From positions 1-64,000 of the forward strand of contig NZ_QCZH01000021.1 of NCBI RefSeq assembly GCF_003097655.1: 64,000 nucleotides of DNA, given 5' to 3'. The notes beneath the pieces are model-generated. The model was given only the letters and a program-made list of their open reading frames with translations. It ran no database searches and was not told the origin of the DNA. Shown one piece after another: positions 1 through 8,202 of the stretch (its first letter is position 1; each line of letters begins with the position of its first letter). The position numbers and the translations under genes are program-made. The DNA is from Flavobacterium laiguense. Its GTDB lineage: Bacteria > Bacteroidota > Bacteroidia > Flavobacteriales > Flavobacteriaceae.

Positions 1-75
1 AGGTGGTCATTTTGAATTGGAATCAGGTGCTCACTTTAAATTGGAATTGGGTGGTCAATATCACCGGAATTTGCA
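1..75. mobile_element. End of an IS21-like insertion sequence (rest lies outside the window)
   Basis: The box GGTGGTCA / GGTGCTCA / GGTGGTCA starts at 2, 26 and 50, an exact 24-bp period. Each copy is followed by a TTGGAAT or CCGGAAT tail. Repeated internal copies of a terminal motif are characteristic of IS21-family ends, and this style is common in Bacteroidetes. The outer edge is probably near 70-75, where a CA dinucleotide ends the pattern. The transposase genes would lie to the left of base 1. The exact family and boundary are inferred. Confidence 0.6.
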
Positions 76-533
76 GTTACTTCTTGACTAGCTGATATAT
101 AACCTGAATATGGAGATTTCTTTTTAGGGTCAATACCTTTATATAAATATCTTCCATAACAAGTAGCCATGGTTACATATAATTTATTACAAGTATTAAC
201 ATTAATAACTCTAAATAAATCTGATAACACCTCCCAAGTTATAGTTGAGTTGTTTTTTAGAATTAATCCTTGTAAATTATCCAGACCATGTATTTCCAAA
301 TGTATAACTACACCTCCTTGCATATAAGAAGAGTTAACACCATAGTACTTTAATACTTCTATTAAAGCTTCTTTATCTTCAACATTGTGAAAAGAATGTG
401 ACATTTTAATATCTTGTGCCTGTACATATTCAATTTGCATTTTAATGGTATCATTATAAAGCTCTTCACCTGTTTTTTTATCACCATCAAACAAACTTTG
501 TATAACAACTATGTGTTTTATATCTCCAACCAT
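36..533 (-). CDS. Caspase-like (clan CD/CHAT-type) cysteine peptidase, 3' end cut by IS element
   Basis: The protein has 165 residues. A His-Gly at residues 82-83 (HLEIHG) and a Cys at 125 (ATCYG) sit behind predicted beta strands, the arrangement of the His/Cys dyad in caspase-like and CHAT peptidases. Between them is a TITWEVLSDLF helix region. The last residues (GDIDHPIPI) and the stop are supplied by the IS21-like end, so the native C-terminus is missing and the enzyme may be dead. It starts 53 bp after the SIR2-Argonaute gene on the same strand, which suggests co-transcription. Caspase-like proteases act as death effectors in several bacterial defence systems. A link to the Argonaute is inferred from position only. 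The family call rests on motifs, not on a search. Confidence 0.55.
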   Translation of the reverse strand: MVGDIKHIVVIQSLFDGDKKTGEELYNDTIKMQIEYVQAQDIKMSHSFHNVEDKEALIEVLKYYGVNSSYMQGGVVIHLEIHGLDNLQGLILKNNSTITWEVLSDLFRVINVNTCNKLYVTMATCYGRYLYKGIDPKKKSPYSGYISASQEVTANSGDIDHPIPI

Positions 534-586
534 ATTTAATGTATTAATTATATTTTGTACTTATATATATTAAATAATTTACATAG

Positions 587-3500
587 TTATATAAAATATC
601 TATAATCATATTCAATCTTTTCTTTGTTTTCAATCAATTTACCAATTCTGGCAATATCATTTGAAGATGATATAGTTGCTGGTAATTGTGAGTACATGTT
701 TAACGAATTCCAATTCATTTTTGTCAATCCTAAAATTTCATTAGCTATTTGCTCCAGACTACCTGTTCCGTGATGCTTAATAATTTTTAATGGTTTTGGA
801 ATATACCTGCCTCCTGGATAAAAATTAAACTTTGGATTGTTTACAGATGGAATTACACCGTGCGCCCATAATAATGCTTCGCTTGCATTTAATTGAATAC
901 AAGTCCCCCTAGATACTGAATAGCCATCTATTTCGGTCTTTCCATCTTTTATTTTACTTGAAACGTATTTTATGTCGTCTTCGAAATTAATCTCAACCAA
1001 ATCAACAGATTCAATATTAATATTATCATGGAGGCTATCTAGAATTCCCTTTTTTTCTTCATCTGTAAAAAAAGTTCTTTTATGGATTACTACTCTTTTC
1101 GGTATTTCATTCATTGATTCATAAAAGAGATTAATTACACTTTTACCAAACTCATAAGCATCATCGTAGCCTAAATGAGGTTTTTTGTGCCTCCATTGAA
1201 TTTTATCATTGCTAATCTTCGATAATTTATATTTTAGACCTTCGCCTGTAGAACTATAAATATGACTACATCCTAAAATTATATGTCCTTTATCTTCTTT
1301 CTTCGAATCAATACTATAACCAATTCCTGCAAAAGCTGTAGTTTTATCTGTATTGCTTAATATCCAAGGAGTTCTGAAAGATTTAACAAAATAAGATAAT
1401 GATAGCCACCAATTTATTTGACAACTTTGTTTTAAATCTTTAATTGTTTTTTCTCTAATAAATTGAGAAGTGACCCTTTTTTCTACGCAAAATGCTTTTA
1501 CATAATCATGTAAGTCATATGACTCTCCATCTTCATGGAAACTTGTGAAATTTTCCCATCTCTGAGGAATATAAATTATTATGACTTTTTGATTTCCAGT
1601 AGCACTCAGACTAGTAATTTTATCACAAATATTTCGTTTAATTTCATTTATATTCTCCTTAAATTTATCGCTAATTGGTTCAGATATATTCTCCCAATCT
1701 GAAGAAGTTGGTTCAGGTATATTAAGGCTTAAGCCATAAGTATTATAAAAACCTTTAAAATCAATAATATAATCTTCTTTTTTACTGAATTTTGATATTT
1801 CTTGATTCTGTTTTGATAGAAATTCAAATAAAATTTTAGAATCTTGCTCAGGAGCTATTACTCCTAGTTTTATTGTTGTATCAAGGAATGTATTTAAACT
1901 TGTTTCAAATGGTTTATTGGTTATTAGCCCCCTCATTGGATGAGTATCGGAAGTATGATTATTACCATGTTTTGTTGAAAACAATAGAGAAGCTTCTTTA
2001 AATTGAACACCTCTTAGCTTAATATACTTAAGAGGAACATTATGAGTATTTGAATATTTGTTATTTAAGTCACATATATTTGTAAATATTGGGATTTTGC
2101 CAATTGAAAAATTAAATCCACTTGCCGAATTTATTGGAAAATCATATCTGTCTTTAGTAAGTAATAGTTTGCTCCATTTTTTTATGTAATCGTTGTAACT
2201 GTTGTTCCATATTTTTTTATAAAATTCAATTCCAATTTGCTGTACTATGCTTTTATCAACACTATCTTTTTCTAGAGCGAAGCTTGGGTTTAATGTAAGA
2301 TAAAACTCTTTATCTATCTTTTCTAACGATAATGTAACTGCACTATAAACCTTTTCATTTGCTATAATTCGAGACTCCTCTGACCATATTTTATCCCTAT
2401 AGTTTGTATTTAAACCTTCAGATGATGATAAAATTTTACAAATTGAAGATAACATAAGTGAATTTATACCTGAATGATGAATTCTTGTGTCAGTTAATGG
2501 CTTTCTTACAATATCTCCAGAAAGCATATCTTTAAACGCTTCTTTAATGGATTCTAAAGTTCCAAATGTCCAAATTTTATTTTCATATGGTATTGCAGAA
2601 ATATCATTCCTTTTTAAAGCAATATTATTCACAGCTTCCCATGGCTTTTCTTTAAAAATTGCATCAAAAACAAATACCTCTTCTGGAAATTTTATAGGGA
2701 AGAAGTTGCTTTTAAGAACTTTATTTACACGTTCTAGTTTTAAGTCAAAAGGAGTAAATGTTTCATTTACAATGTTATTTGATTGTTGAATAGAGCTAAG
2801 TTCTTGTTTTAAGTTGTTATTACCTTCAATTACAAGCTTTGTAATATTAAGCATTGTAGAATCAAAACCATCGGTAGGAATATAGAATGCTTGTCTATTA
2901 TTATTTTTAGCATGTTGAATTAAGTCAGAAACCTCTTGACTGTTATTATTGTGATAACCACACCAAAATAACATTCCTCCTCCTTTTTTTGAGTAAGCAT
3001 CTTTTAAAGCATTCATCAATGAAGTATCACGTCCACTATATCCAACTACAATCAAATGTTTGTCTCCCAAGTATTCTATTAGTTTTTGCCTAAATGTTTC
3101 ATCTTGAAACTGTAATTCTTCATCTGTATTTTTTAAATCACCGTATTTAAAATCGCCATGTAATTTTATGATTGGTAATTCATTTCTATTTTGTGTTCTT
3201 TGATTAATTCGTTTTACCGTATCTAAGGTAATTTCAATTCCTTGTACACCACCTAAAACACAAGAATTCATTACTAAATCATCTAAATTGGTTGTCCAAA
3301 CAGAATCTAATAAACCATTTTTAACTAATAATGGAATAGTTCGATACCCAATCGAGGGTTTTATATTTGAACATATTTTTTGAAAATATTGACTACGATT
3401 TTTTTCTATTGGAAAACACTTTTTTGCATAAAATGAATATTCTTCCTTACTATCCCTTTCTACATAACTTCCTTGATTATCTAACCAAGATTGTATAGTA

Positions 3501-3712
3501 TTTTGAACCTTTGGGTTTCTGAAATTATTTATCCAATCATTGGTTGAAGAATTGTTAGATTTATATATTGTTCCTTTCCAATCCCAAATACAATCATTTG
3601 CAGAAGGAATTCCAGATGTAATTGAGCTACCTGCTCCTAATAAAAGTGTGTAAGTATCATTTTTGCTTATTGCGACTGACCTTAAAAATTCATCAAATTG
3701 TAATTGGTTCAT
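587..3712 (-). CDS. Single-chain SIR2-APAZ-short prokaryotic Argonaute (SPARSA-type)
   Basis: The protein has 1041 residues. The N-terminal SIR2 domain spans about residues 1-290, with GAGSS at 26-30, TTNLDD around 140-145, KLHGD with His185, and VVGYSGRD around 222-229. These are the NAD-binding and catalytic features. An APAZ-like region follows (about 300-560), then a MID domain with an EKRVTSQFIREK segment for guide 5'-end binding. The PIWI domain has GIGYSID near 796 and RVVIHK near 873. Where active Argonautes carry the first catalytic Asp this protein has GIGYS, so slicing is not expected, as in other short pAgos. Known SIR2-APAZ/pAgo systems use guided detection of invader nucleic acid to trigger NAD(+) depletion. 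The fused form is an established variant. The caspase-like gene follows directly downstream. Confidence 0.88.
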   Translation of the reverse strand: MNQLQFDEFLRSVAISKNDTYTLLLGAGSSITSGIPSANDCIWDWKGTIYKSNNSSTNDWINNFRNPKVQNTIQSWLDNQGSYVERDSKEEYSFYAKKCFPIEKNRSQYFQKICSNIKPSIGYRTIPLLVKNGLLDSVWTTNLDDLVMNSCVLGGVQGIEITLDTVKRINQRTQNRNELPIIKLHGDFKYGDLKNTDEELQFQDETFRQKLIEYLGDKHLIVVGYSGRDTSLMNALKDAYSKKGGGMLFWCGYHNNNSQEVSDLIQHAKNNNRQAFYIPTDGFDSTMLNITKLVIEGNNNLKQELSSIQQSNNIVNETFTPFDLKLERVNKVLKSNFFPIKFPEEVFVFDAIFKEKPWEAVNNIALKRNDISAIPYENKIWTFGTLESIKEAFKDMLSGDIVRKPLTDTRIHHSGINSLMLSSICKILSSSEGLNTNYRDKIWSEESRIIANEKVYSAVTLSLEKIDKEFYLTLNPSFALEKDSVDKSIVQQIGIEFYKKIWNNSYNDYIKKWSKLLLTKDRYDFPINSASGFNFSIGKIPIFTNICDLNNKYSNTHNVPLKYIKLRGVQFKEASLLFSTKHGNNHTSDTHPMRGLITNKPFETSLNTFLDTTIKLGVIAPEQDSKILFEFLSKQNQEISKFSKKEDYIIDFKGFYNTYGLSLNIPEPTSSDWENISEPISDKFKENINEIKRNICDKITSLSATGNQKVIIIYIPQRWENFTSFHEDGESYDLHDYVKAFCVEKRVTSQFIREKTIKDLKQSCQINWWLSLSYFVKSFRTPWILSNTDKTTAFAGIGYSIDSKKEDKGHIILGCSHIYSSTGEGLKYKLSKISNDKIQWRHKKPHLGYDDAYEFGKSVINLFYESMNEIPKRVVIHKRTFFTDEEKKGILDSLHDNINIESVDLVEINFEDDIKYVSSKIKDGKTEIDGYSVSRGTCIQLNASEALLWAHGVIPSVNNPKFNFYPGGRYIPKPLKIIKHHGTGSLEQIANEILGLTKMNWNSLNMYSQLPATISSSNDIARIGKLIENKEKIEYDYRYFI

Positions 3713-3986
3713 GTAGTTTTTTTCTAATGGTTTGGTGTGTTGAACAATTCGATGGCTTTATTATATTTGTAGAATAGTTCCTTTAAATTTTATAAAACCA
3801 GATTGTAAAGTTTTGAATTTAGTCATCCAAATAATAATTTATTCAAAAACTAATTTCTCAAATCTAAGAAAAAAAAAGATGAGAATTCATGTGTAATAAA
3901 AATAGATTCAATCATTATGTTAGCAATTAATTTAATTACATTTTTACAATATAATACTCTGTTTTTAAATCAGCTTGTCATCTATC

Positions 3987-4460
3987 TTAATCTATTTTTT
4001 TCATAATTTCGATAATTCGCAAACATTCATTCATTAAACCTTTGTCCTTAATCTGTGCTGTTGTATATGGCTTTACTGATGAAAGACTAGTTTGAAGTCT
4101 GTCAACTTCTCTTCCAGATTGCTTTTTTGTGGATGCTCCAGTTGGATGGTCTGTAGTGGTTCTGATTTTATTTGACAACTCTTTTTTTCTTTTATCCTGT
4201 TTTGTCCAATTCTTAGCAAACACAATAATTCTATCCAATATCTCAATTTTTTCTTTGTCATCGTTATTGTTTAATGAATGATGATTTGAAAATGAATTAA
4301 GCTTAGCTAATTGCGATTTTGTTGCTTTTTCCAAGGCTATATACCTCAACGCTTCATCAAAGCCCTCTGGCTTTTTATCTTTTAAAACATAAATAGCGAC
4401 GTTCTTTTTAAGTTGGTCTAGTACACTTGGTGGTATCGTAATTAAATCATTTTGTTCCAT
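3987..4460 (-). CDS. Hypothetical charged protein of 157 residues
   Basis: I do not recognise this family. The product is Lys/Glu-rich and probably mostly helical, with no signal peptide or membrane segment. A low-complexity polar stretch (NNNDDKEK) lies near residue 65 and a TTTDHPTGASTKK linker in the middle. It is on the same strand as the SIR2-Argonaute gene and ends 274 bp upstream of it. The intervening AT-rich DNA has room for a separate promoter. It could be an accessory or unrelated cargo gene of the island. The ATG at 4460 gives a clean start. Confidence 0.6.
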   Translation of the reverse strand: MEQNDLITIPPSVLDQLKKNVAIYVLKDKKPEGFDEALRYIALEKATKSQLAKLNSFSNHHSLNNNDDKEKIEILDRIIVFAKNWTKQDKRKKELSNKIRTTTDHPTGASTKKQSGREVDRLQTSLSSVKPYTTAQIKDKGLMNECLRIIEIMKKID

Positions 4461-4802
4461 ATTCTTCTTTGATTATAAATATCTGTAAAGATGGATTTAA
4501 TTCATTTTTTTAAACTGAAAAAATTCCAAAAAAAAATTTTTGACACTTTTGGATTCTAAGAAGTGATTTTGGAAAATCAGGAAAAATAATAATATTTTAA
4601 AATGTTGAATTAAACATTATTTTGTGTTTGAACACCTCATCATAGGTGTACATTTTAGAAGAGGTGCTTATAAAGTGGAGTCATGGATTCTCTGGAGAAT
4701 TTCATCAGTATAAAAAATTGAATTTTTATTTAAAATTTTCTTATATTTTGTAATCTGTATCGTTAAAAATTGAAATTGTAAAATAATGGTTTATTTTGCC
4801 TA
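4461..4802. other. Intergenic stretch without a recognisable gene
   Basis: About 340 bp of AT-rich DNA between two minus-strand genes. The only structure I see is a short hairpin around 4630-4650 (ACACCT, 6-nt loop, AGGTGT). No convincing ORF or RNA gene is visible. Confidence 0.5.
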
Positions 4803-5051
4803 TTAGTTAGGGGCATCAATTCCTTTAAAGAAATCTTCTAAGCTAATTTTCAGCACTCTACATATTTTAATTAATGTTTTTAGTTCAAAGTTAGCTCCAC
4901 TTTCTAATCGCCAATAGGCGGAACGACTCATACCTAATTCAAAGGCAATATGCTCGTAGTTAGAATATCCTTTAGCTTTTCTTAATTCTTTTAATCGTTC
5001 AGCTATTACTTTTAGTTCTTCTGAACAGTTTATTTGGTCTGAGTTTTCCAT
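4803..5051 (-). CDS. XRE-family HTH transcriptional regulator
   Basis: The protein has 82 residues. A helix-turn-helix of the Cro/C1 type spans about residues 14-71: AERLKELRKAKGYSNYEHIA, then FELGMSRSAYWRLESG as the turn and recognition helix, then LIKICRVLKISLEDFF. There is no extra effector domain, so it probably acts as a simple dimeric repressor. It is divergent from the membrane-anchored protein gene at 5166. A near-palindrome lies between the two genes and is the likely operator. Such small regulators are common in mobile islands. Confidence 0.85.
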   Translation of the reverse strand: MENSDQINCSEELKVIAERLKELRKAKGYSNYEHIAFELGMSRSAYWRLESGANFELKTLIKICRVLKISLEDFFKGIDAPN

Positions 5052-5088
5052 AAACCAAATTTCATTATTTTGTTTTTTTTAAGGTACT

Positions 5089-5133
5089 CTATAATGTAGT
5101 ACACTATATAATAGAATTTTTTCTGTATTTTTG
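5089..5133 (+). promoter_or_regulatory. Operator-like near-palindrome (5089-5114) and promoter -7 box (5126-5133)
   Basis: The 26-bp segment 5089-5114 is an imperfect palindrome, with half-sites starting CTAT and ending ATAG, centred between the divergent XRE gene and the gene at 5166. A Bacteroidetes -7 box TATTTTTG follows at 5126-5133, reading toward the gene at 5166. Binding at the palindrome would cover the -33 region. Control by the neighbouring XRE protein is inferred. Confidence 0.45.
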
Positions 5134-5165
5134 TCAGGATTTTAAACCAATTAAAAAACATTAAA

Positions 5166-5537
5166 ATGAAACAAGCCTTGAAAATCATAGGAATTATGTC
5201 GTTTGCCGTATTTCTATTTGTAGCAATTGTACTGACAAAATTTAAAAACCATGTTGATGATGAGTACGATAATGACCATCCAAAAACACAAAACATTGAA
5301 GAATTAAAAGCATGGGCGCAGAAAGAAATCGTTCAAGATTATTGCGAAAGATATGCGAAGGTCAAAAATATCAATAATGAAACTAATCAACAACGAGAAC
5401 TAAGTCGTGTTGAGAATAGCAGATTTGCATATGTACCGCAAAAAATTCGCAATGTAATTGAAGAAAACGATTTACCTGATAGTTATGCTGATGAATTATA
5501 TCATTACGTAGATGACGAAATAAATAAATGTCAATAA
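5166..5537 (+). CDS. Hypothetical membrane-anchored protein of 123 residues
   Basis: The family is not recognised. A single hydrophobic helix spans residues 5-25 (IIGIMSFAVFLFVAIVLT) after a short positive N-terminus, so the protein is a signal-anchored or exported small protein. The rest is polar and acidic (HVDDEYDNDH) with a helical region containing Cys residues near the middle and at the C-terminus (DEINKCQ). The lipoprotein gene follows 39 bp downstream on the same strand, so the two probably form one unit driven by the promoter at 5126. Confidence 0.65.
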   Translation: MKQALKIIGIMSFAVFLFVAIVLTKFKNHVDDEYDNDHPKTQNIEELKAWAQKEIVQDYCERYAKVKNINNETNQQRELSRVENSRFAYVPQKIRNVIEENDLPDSYADELYHYVDDEINKCQ

Positions 5538-5576
5538 GAAATTCAAAGAGTGTATTACTAAATTAAATCAAATTTT

Positions 5577-6164
5577 ATGAAAAAAAATCTATTAATTGCA
5601 TCGGTAGTTTTATTAACCATGTCAATGTTTATCGGGTGTTCAAGTGATTCAAATGATTCAAATGGCGATGCCAACAATTCCTCAAAATCGTCATTAAGCT
5701 TTACACTAAATAATGCACAATACGAGCATGACTCTGCAATTTCAGAAATGTATTGGGAAAAAAGTACTACTACAACTACGAGTGCCAATGAGTTTAAAAT
5801 AGTTACATCACCAAAAATAAAAGGGGTTGCTTGTGATTTTTTAGAAATACTTGTCTTGAGAATTAGAACAACTGATAATGTATTAATTGCAAATAAAACT
5901 TATGATTTATACACAGATAACATGGGTGCTTATTTACCGCTAAATGACCCAGCTCTCTGTTATAAAGAGGTAAATTTATGGAGCAAAAGTGGAACATCAG
6001 GTAAAGTAAAAATAACAAGTTTTGACGGAACGATTTTAAAAGGAGAATTTAGTATAAGTAATTTAACCAATGACGGTGGATTTCCATTAGGTTATTGTAA
6101 CGGCACTAAAATAGTTGAGAAAATATTCAATATTACAAATGGTACATTTACGGCACTTCCGTAA
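5577..6164 (+). CDS. Hypothetical lipoprotein of 195 residues
   Basis: The N-terminus MKKNLLIASVVLLTMSMFIG followed by CSSDSND is a lipoprotein signal peptide with the lipobox Cys at residue 21. The acidic Ser/Asp tail after the Cys matches the Bacteroidetes signal for surface export. The mature part (about 170 residues) is beta-rich with internal Cys residues and ends in GTKIVEKIFNITNGTFTALP. It resembles generic flavobacterial surface lipoproteins, but I do not recognise a family. A strong terminator follows directly. Confidence 0.75.
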   Translation: MKKNLLIASVVLLTMSMFIGCSSDSNDSNGDANNSSKSSLSFTLNNAQYEHDSAISEMYWEKSTTTTTSANEFKIVTSPKIKGVACDFLEILVLRIRTTDNVLIANKTYDLYTDNMGAYLPLNDPALCYKEVNLWSKSGTSGKVKITSFDGTILKGEFSISNLTNDGGFPLGYCNGTKIVEKIFNITNGTFTALP

Positions 6165-6181
6165 ATTTTTTAGTACTGATA

Positions 6182-6211
6182 GAAAAAGCCATAGAATTCT
6201 ATGGCTTTTCT
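6182..6211. terminator. Rho-independent terminator after the lipoprotein gene
   Basis: The arms AAAAGCCATAG and CTATGGCTTTT are perfectly complementary around AATT. A/T runs on both sides make it usable in either orientation. Confidence 0.8.
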
Positions 6212-6298
6212 ATTTTTACAAATGTCTTATTTCCCTAGAAATGGCGATTTTACACATGTAGTTTATGCTACACTACCCTAATAATTCATTATACTTTA

Positions 6299-6931
6299 TT
6301 AACTTATCAATTTTCTATTCAGCATAACTTTTTTCACCTTAATAATAGTAGCTGAGCTTGCTCCTGTAATTTCCGTAATCTCACGAATGGTTAAACCTTT
6401 TTGCAATTTCTTCATTACTGTTTGGTGTCGTTCCAATAGTTTTTCATCACTTTGAACGGCTCCAATTTTTCTACCAGAGAATTTTCCAAGAGCTTGAGCA
6501 ATTTTTATCCCTTCCATAGAACGGGTTTTTATCTGATTACGGCTCATCTCTCCAATTGAACCCATTACTGAAATCACAAGATTAGCCATTGGGTTTTCTT
6601 CACCATTATCCAAGAATGTTGAAAATCCTTCTTTAAGTGATTTCAAATTGATGTGATTTTTTTTAAAGACAGATATTGTATTTAAAATATCAAGTAAATT
6701 TCTGCCTAAACGGTCGGTTGAATCCACTACTACAGTACATCTTTCAAATTGATTTGTGATTTCATCAAACATTTTAACTGCTTCTGGTCTTTCCATAAAT
6801 GGAACATTTCCTTGAATCCTTTCAACAAACAATCTAGAAGTATCAAATCCCTCATGCGATTTAAATGATTCGATTTGTCTAGCAGAATTTTGAAGGACAG
6901 TTGATGTGCGAGAATAAAAATAGTATTTCAT
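6299..6931 (-). CDS. Serine recombinase / resolvase-invertase family
   Basis: The protein has 210 residues, typical of small resolvases or invertases. The N-terminus YFYSRTST carries the catalytic Ser10 with Arg8. DSTDRLGRN around residue 70 gives the conserved Arg pair of the active site. The long E helix is GSIGEMSRNQIKTRSMEGI, followed by GRKIGA and a C-terminal HTH (GLTIREITEITGASSATIIK). It probably performs site-specific recombination such as resolution, inversion or element mobility. Upstream, at 7028-7065, is an inverted repeat that could be its site or operator. It converges with the lipoprotein gene. Confidence 0.9.
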   Translation of the reverse strand: MKYYFYSRTSTVLQNSARQIESFKSHEGFDTSRLFVERIQGNVPFMERPEAVKMFDEITNQFERCTVVVDSTDRLGRNLLDILNTISVFKKNHINLKSLKEGFSTFLDNGEENPMANLVISVMGSIGEMSRNQIKTRSMEGIKIAQALGKFSGRKIGAVQSDEKLLERHQTVMKKLQKGLTIREITEITGASSATIIKVKKVMLNRKLIS

Positions 6932-7027
6932 AATATTAGGTATTTAGGTTGAATTTTGTTTTAGTTTTAGAGTCCGAATTGTTTTAAAACATTATAATCG
7001 GTTTTGTTGGGTTTTCACTTTCAACTT

Positions 7028-7065
7028 CCGTTTTAGAAAAGAACCATGGTCTAATTCTAAAACGG
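7028..7065. repeat. Perfect 11-bp inverted repeat upstream of the serine recombinase
   Basis: CCGTTTTAGAA (7028-7038) and TTCTAAAACGG (7055-7065) are exact reverse complements separated by 16 bp. No T-run follows in either direction, so a terminator is unlikely. It sits between the stop of the gene at 7084 and the recombinase start, about 100 bp upstream of the latter, and could be a recombination site or an operator. Confidence 0.55.
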
Positions 7066-7083
7066 ACAAGTCAAAAAAAGGAA

Positions 7084-7395
7084 TTACCTTCCTTCAATCC
7101 AATCTATAACCTCAACTAGCATATCACAATAAGCTCCCTCGACTTTTTTTACTTCTTCACGATTTTTGTTGATGAATATTATCGTGTAATCATCAACCCA
7201 ACGAAGACAAACTTTAACCCATCCTTTGTGAACTAAACCATTAACTTGAAAAGTTAATCCACCTTCAAATTCTTTGCTTTCGCTGATTGCTGAAAAGTTT
7301 TTAGCTCCCCAAGCCATTAAAGCACTTCTATCAGCATATTTAATTTGTTCTAAAATTGTTTGAGCTATTTCCATTGTTCTTGATGTAGTTTCCAT
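7084..7395 (-). CDS. Hypothetical protein of 103 residues
   Basis: The family is not known to me. It is a small soluble protein with an N-terminal helix (MEIAQTILEQIKYADRSALM) and a compact alpha/beta remainder containing WVKVCLRWVDDYTIIFIN and an acidic C-terminal helix. Small proteins of this kind occur in Bacteroidetes plasmids and conjugative elements. It starts 17 bp after the stop of the gene at 7413, so the two are probably co-transcribed. Confidence 0.65.
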   Translation of the reverse strand: METTSRTMEIAQTILEQIKYADRSALMAWGAKNFSAISESKEFEGGLTFQVNGLVHKGWVKVCLRWVDDYTIIFINKNREEVKKVEGAYCDMLVEVIDWIEGR

Positions 7396-7412
7396 GTTTT
7401 TCTTTTTTCAGT

Positions 7413-7736
7413 TTAGTCTAAAGCTCCAAAGCTTCTAATATATTTTTCTGTTGTACTGTAATTGAAAAAACTTTCAAATTGTATAGCAGTAACTGTTTCT
7501 GTTTTGATTAATTCAGTAAGGGCTTTAATTGATTTTGCTCCAACAATACCAGCTTTAGTCCAAACTTGATTGATACGAAAATCATTCCCTTTGTTCTCTT
7601 CTTCTAAGATTGCATTACCAAACTCTTTCAAATTAAAATAAGGTCTGTAACCATTTTTAGTAACTAACTGAAGAGTTAAACCTTTTAGGTTTTCTTTGAT
7701 GTCTTTAATTTCAGATTTAAATTCAGTTGCTTTCAT
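7413..7736 (-). CDS. Hypothetical protein of 107 residues
   Basis: The family is not recognised. It has no signal peptide and is predicted alpha/beta, with a Lys-rich N-terminal helix (EFKSEIKDIKENLKGL) and an aromatic C-terminus (FESFFNYSTTEKYIRSFG). It is the first gene of a two-gene minus-strand unit. Its start lies 5 bp from an AAGTGTTACTT box that is nearly identical to one before the divergent XRE gene at 7869, so the XRE protein probably controls both directions. Confidence 0.65.
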   Translation of the reverse strand: MKATEFKSEIKDIKENLKGLTLQLVTKNGYRPYFNLKEFGNAILEEENKGNDFRINQVWTKAGIVGAKSIKALTELIKTETVTAIQFESFFNYSTTEKYIRSFGALD

Positions 7737-7741
7737 AAATC

Positions 7742-7854
7742 AAGTGTTACTTTATTAATACAATACAAAGTAAAGCATTGTTTTATTTAAAAACAAGTTT
7801 TGTTTGATTTATTTTAAAAAAAGTTAAGTGACACTTTATTTATTTGTATATTTG
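7742..7854. promoter_or_regulatory. Divergent control region with two matching operator-like boxes
   Basis: AAGTGTTACTTTATT (7742-7756) and AAGTGACACTTTATT (7826-7840) differ at only two positions. The second contains the perfect palindrome AAGTG-A-CACTT. They flank the region between the minus-strand pair and the XRE gene. A -7 box TATATTTG (7847-7854) follows the second box and reads toward the XRE gene. Autoregulation is inferred. Confidence 0.5.
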
Positions 7855-7868
7855 TAAAAAATATAAAA

Positions 7869-8147
7869 ATGGAAATTCTACGATTAAAGGAATTGATGAT
7901 TCAAAAAGGAATGAGCCGTGAAGATTTGGCAAATAAAGTTGGGGTGTCAATGACCACCATAAGCAATATTAATTCAGAGAAAAATCTGCCAACAATACAT
8001 TTATTATTGCAAATAGCTGAAACTTTAAACGTGGACATAAGGGAAATGTTTGTACCAACAAAGGGTACAGCCATTTCACAATTGGAAGTAGAAGAAGTTA
8101 AAGACTTTTTAAAAAGGAGTCTTAAAATATTAGAATTTGAAAAATAA
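7869..8147 (+). CDS. XRE-family HTH transcriptional regulator
   Basis: The protein has 92 residues. A Cro/C1-type helix-turn-helix covers about residues 2-60: RLKELMIQKGMSREDLANKV, GVSMTTISNINSEKNLP as recognition helix, and LLLQIAETLNVDIREMF. A short C-terminal helical tail (EVEEVKDFLKRSLKIL) may mediate dimerisation. It lies divergent to two small unknown genes with paired palindromic boxes between them, and converges on the SIR2-HerA operon. It is more likely a local switch of the mobile element than a regulator of the defence genes. Confidence 0.88.
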   Translation: MEILRLKELMIQKGMSREDLANKVGVSMTTISNINSEKNLPTIHLLLQIAETLNVDIREMFVPTKGTAISQLEVEEVKDFLKRSLKILEFEK

Positions 8148-8202
8148 AAAGTTGTAATAAACTAAATCTATTTTAATTTTATACAACGATTCTAAGAATA
8201 AT

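Noticed and set aside
5030..5296. Minus-strand frame across the divergent promoter region at 5.1 kb
   Set aside because: It covers the palindrome and promoter and overlaps two better-supported genes.
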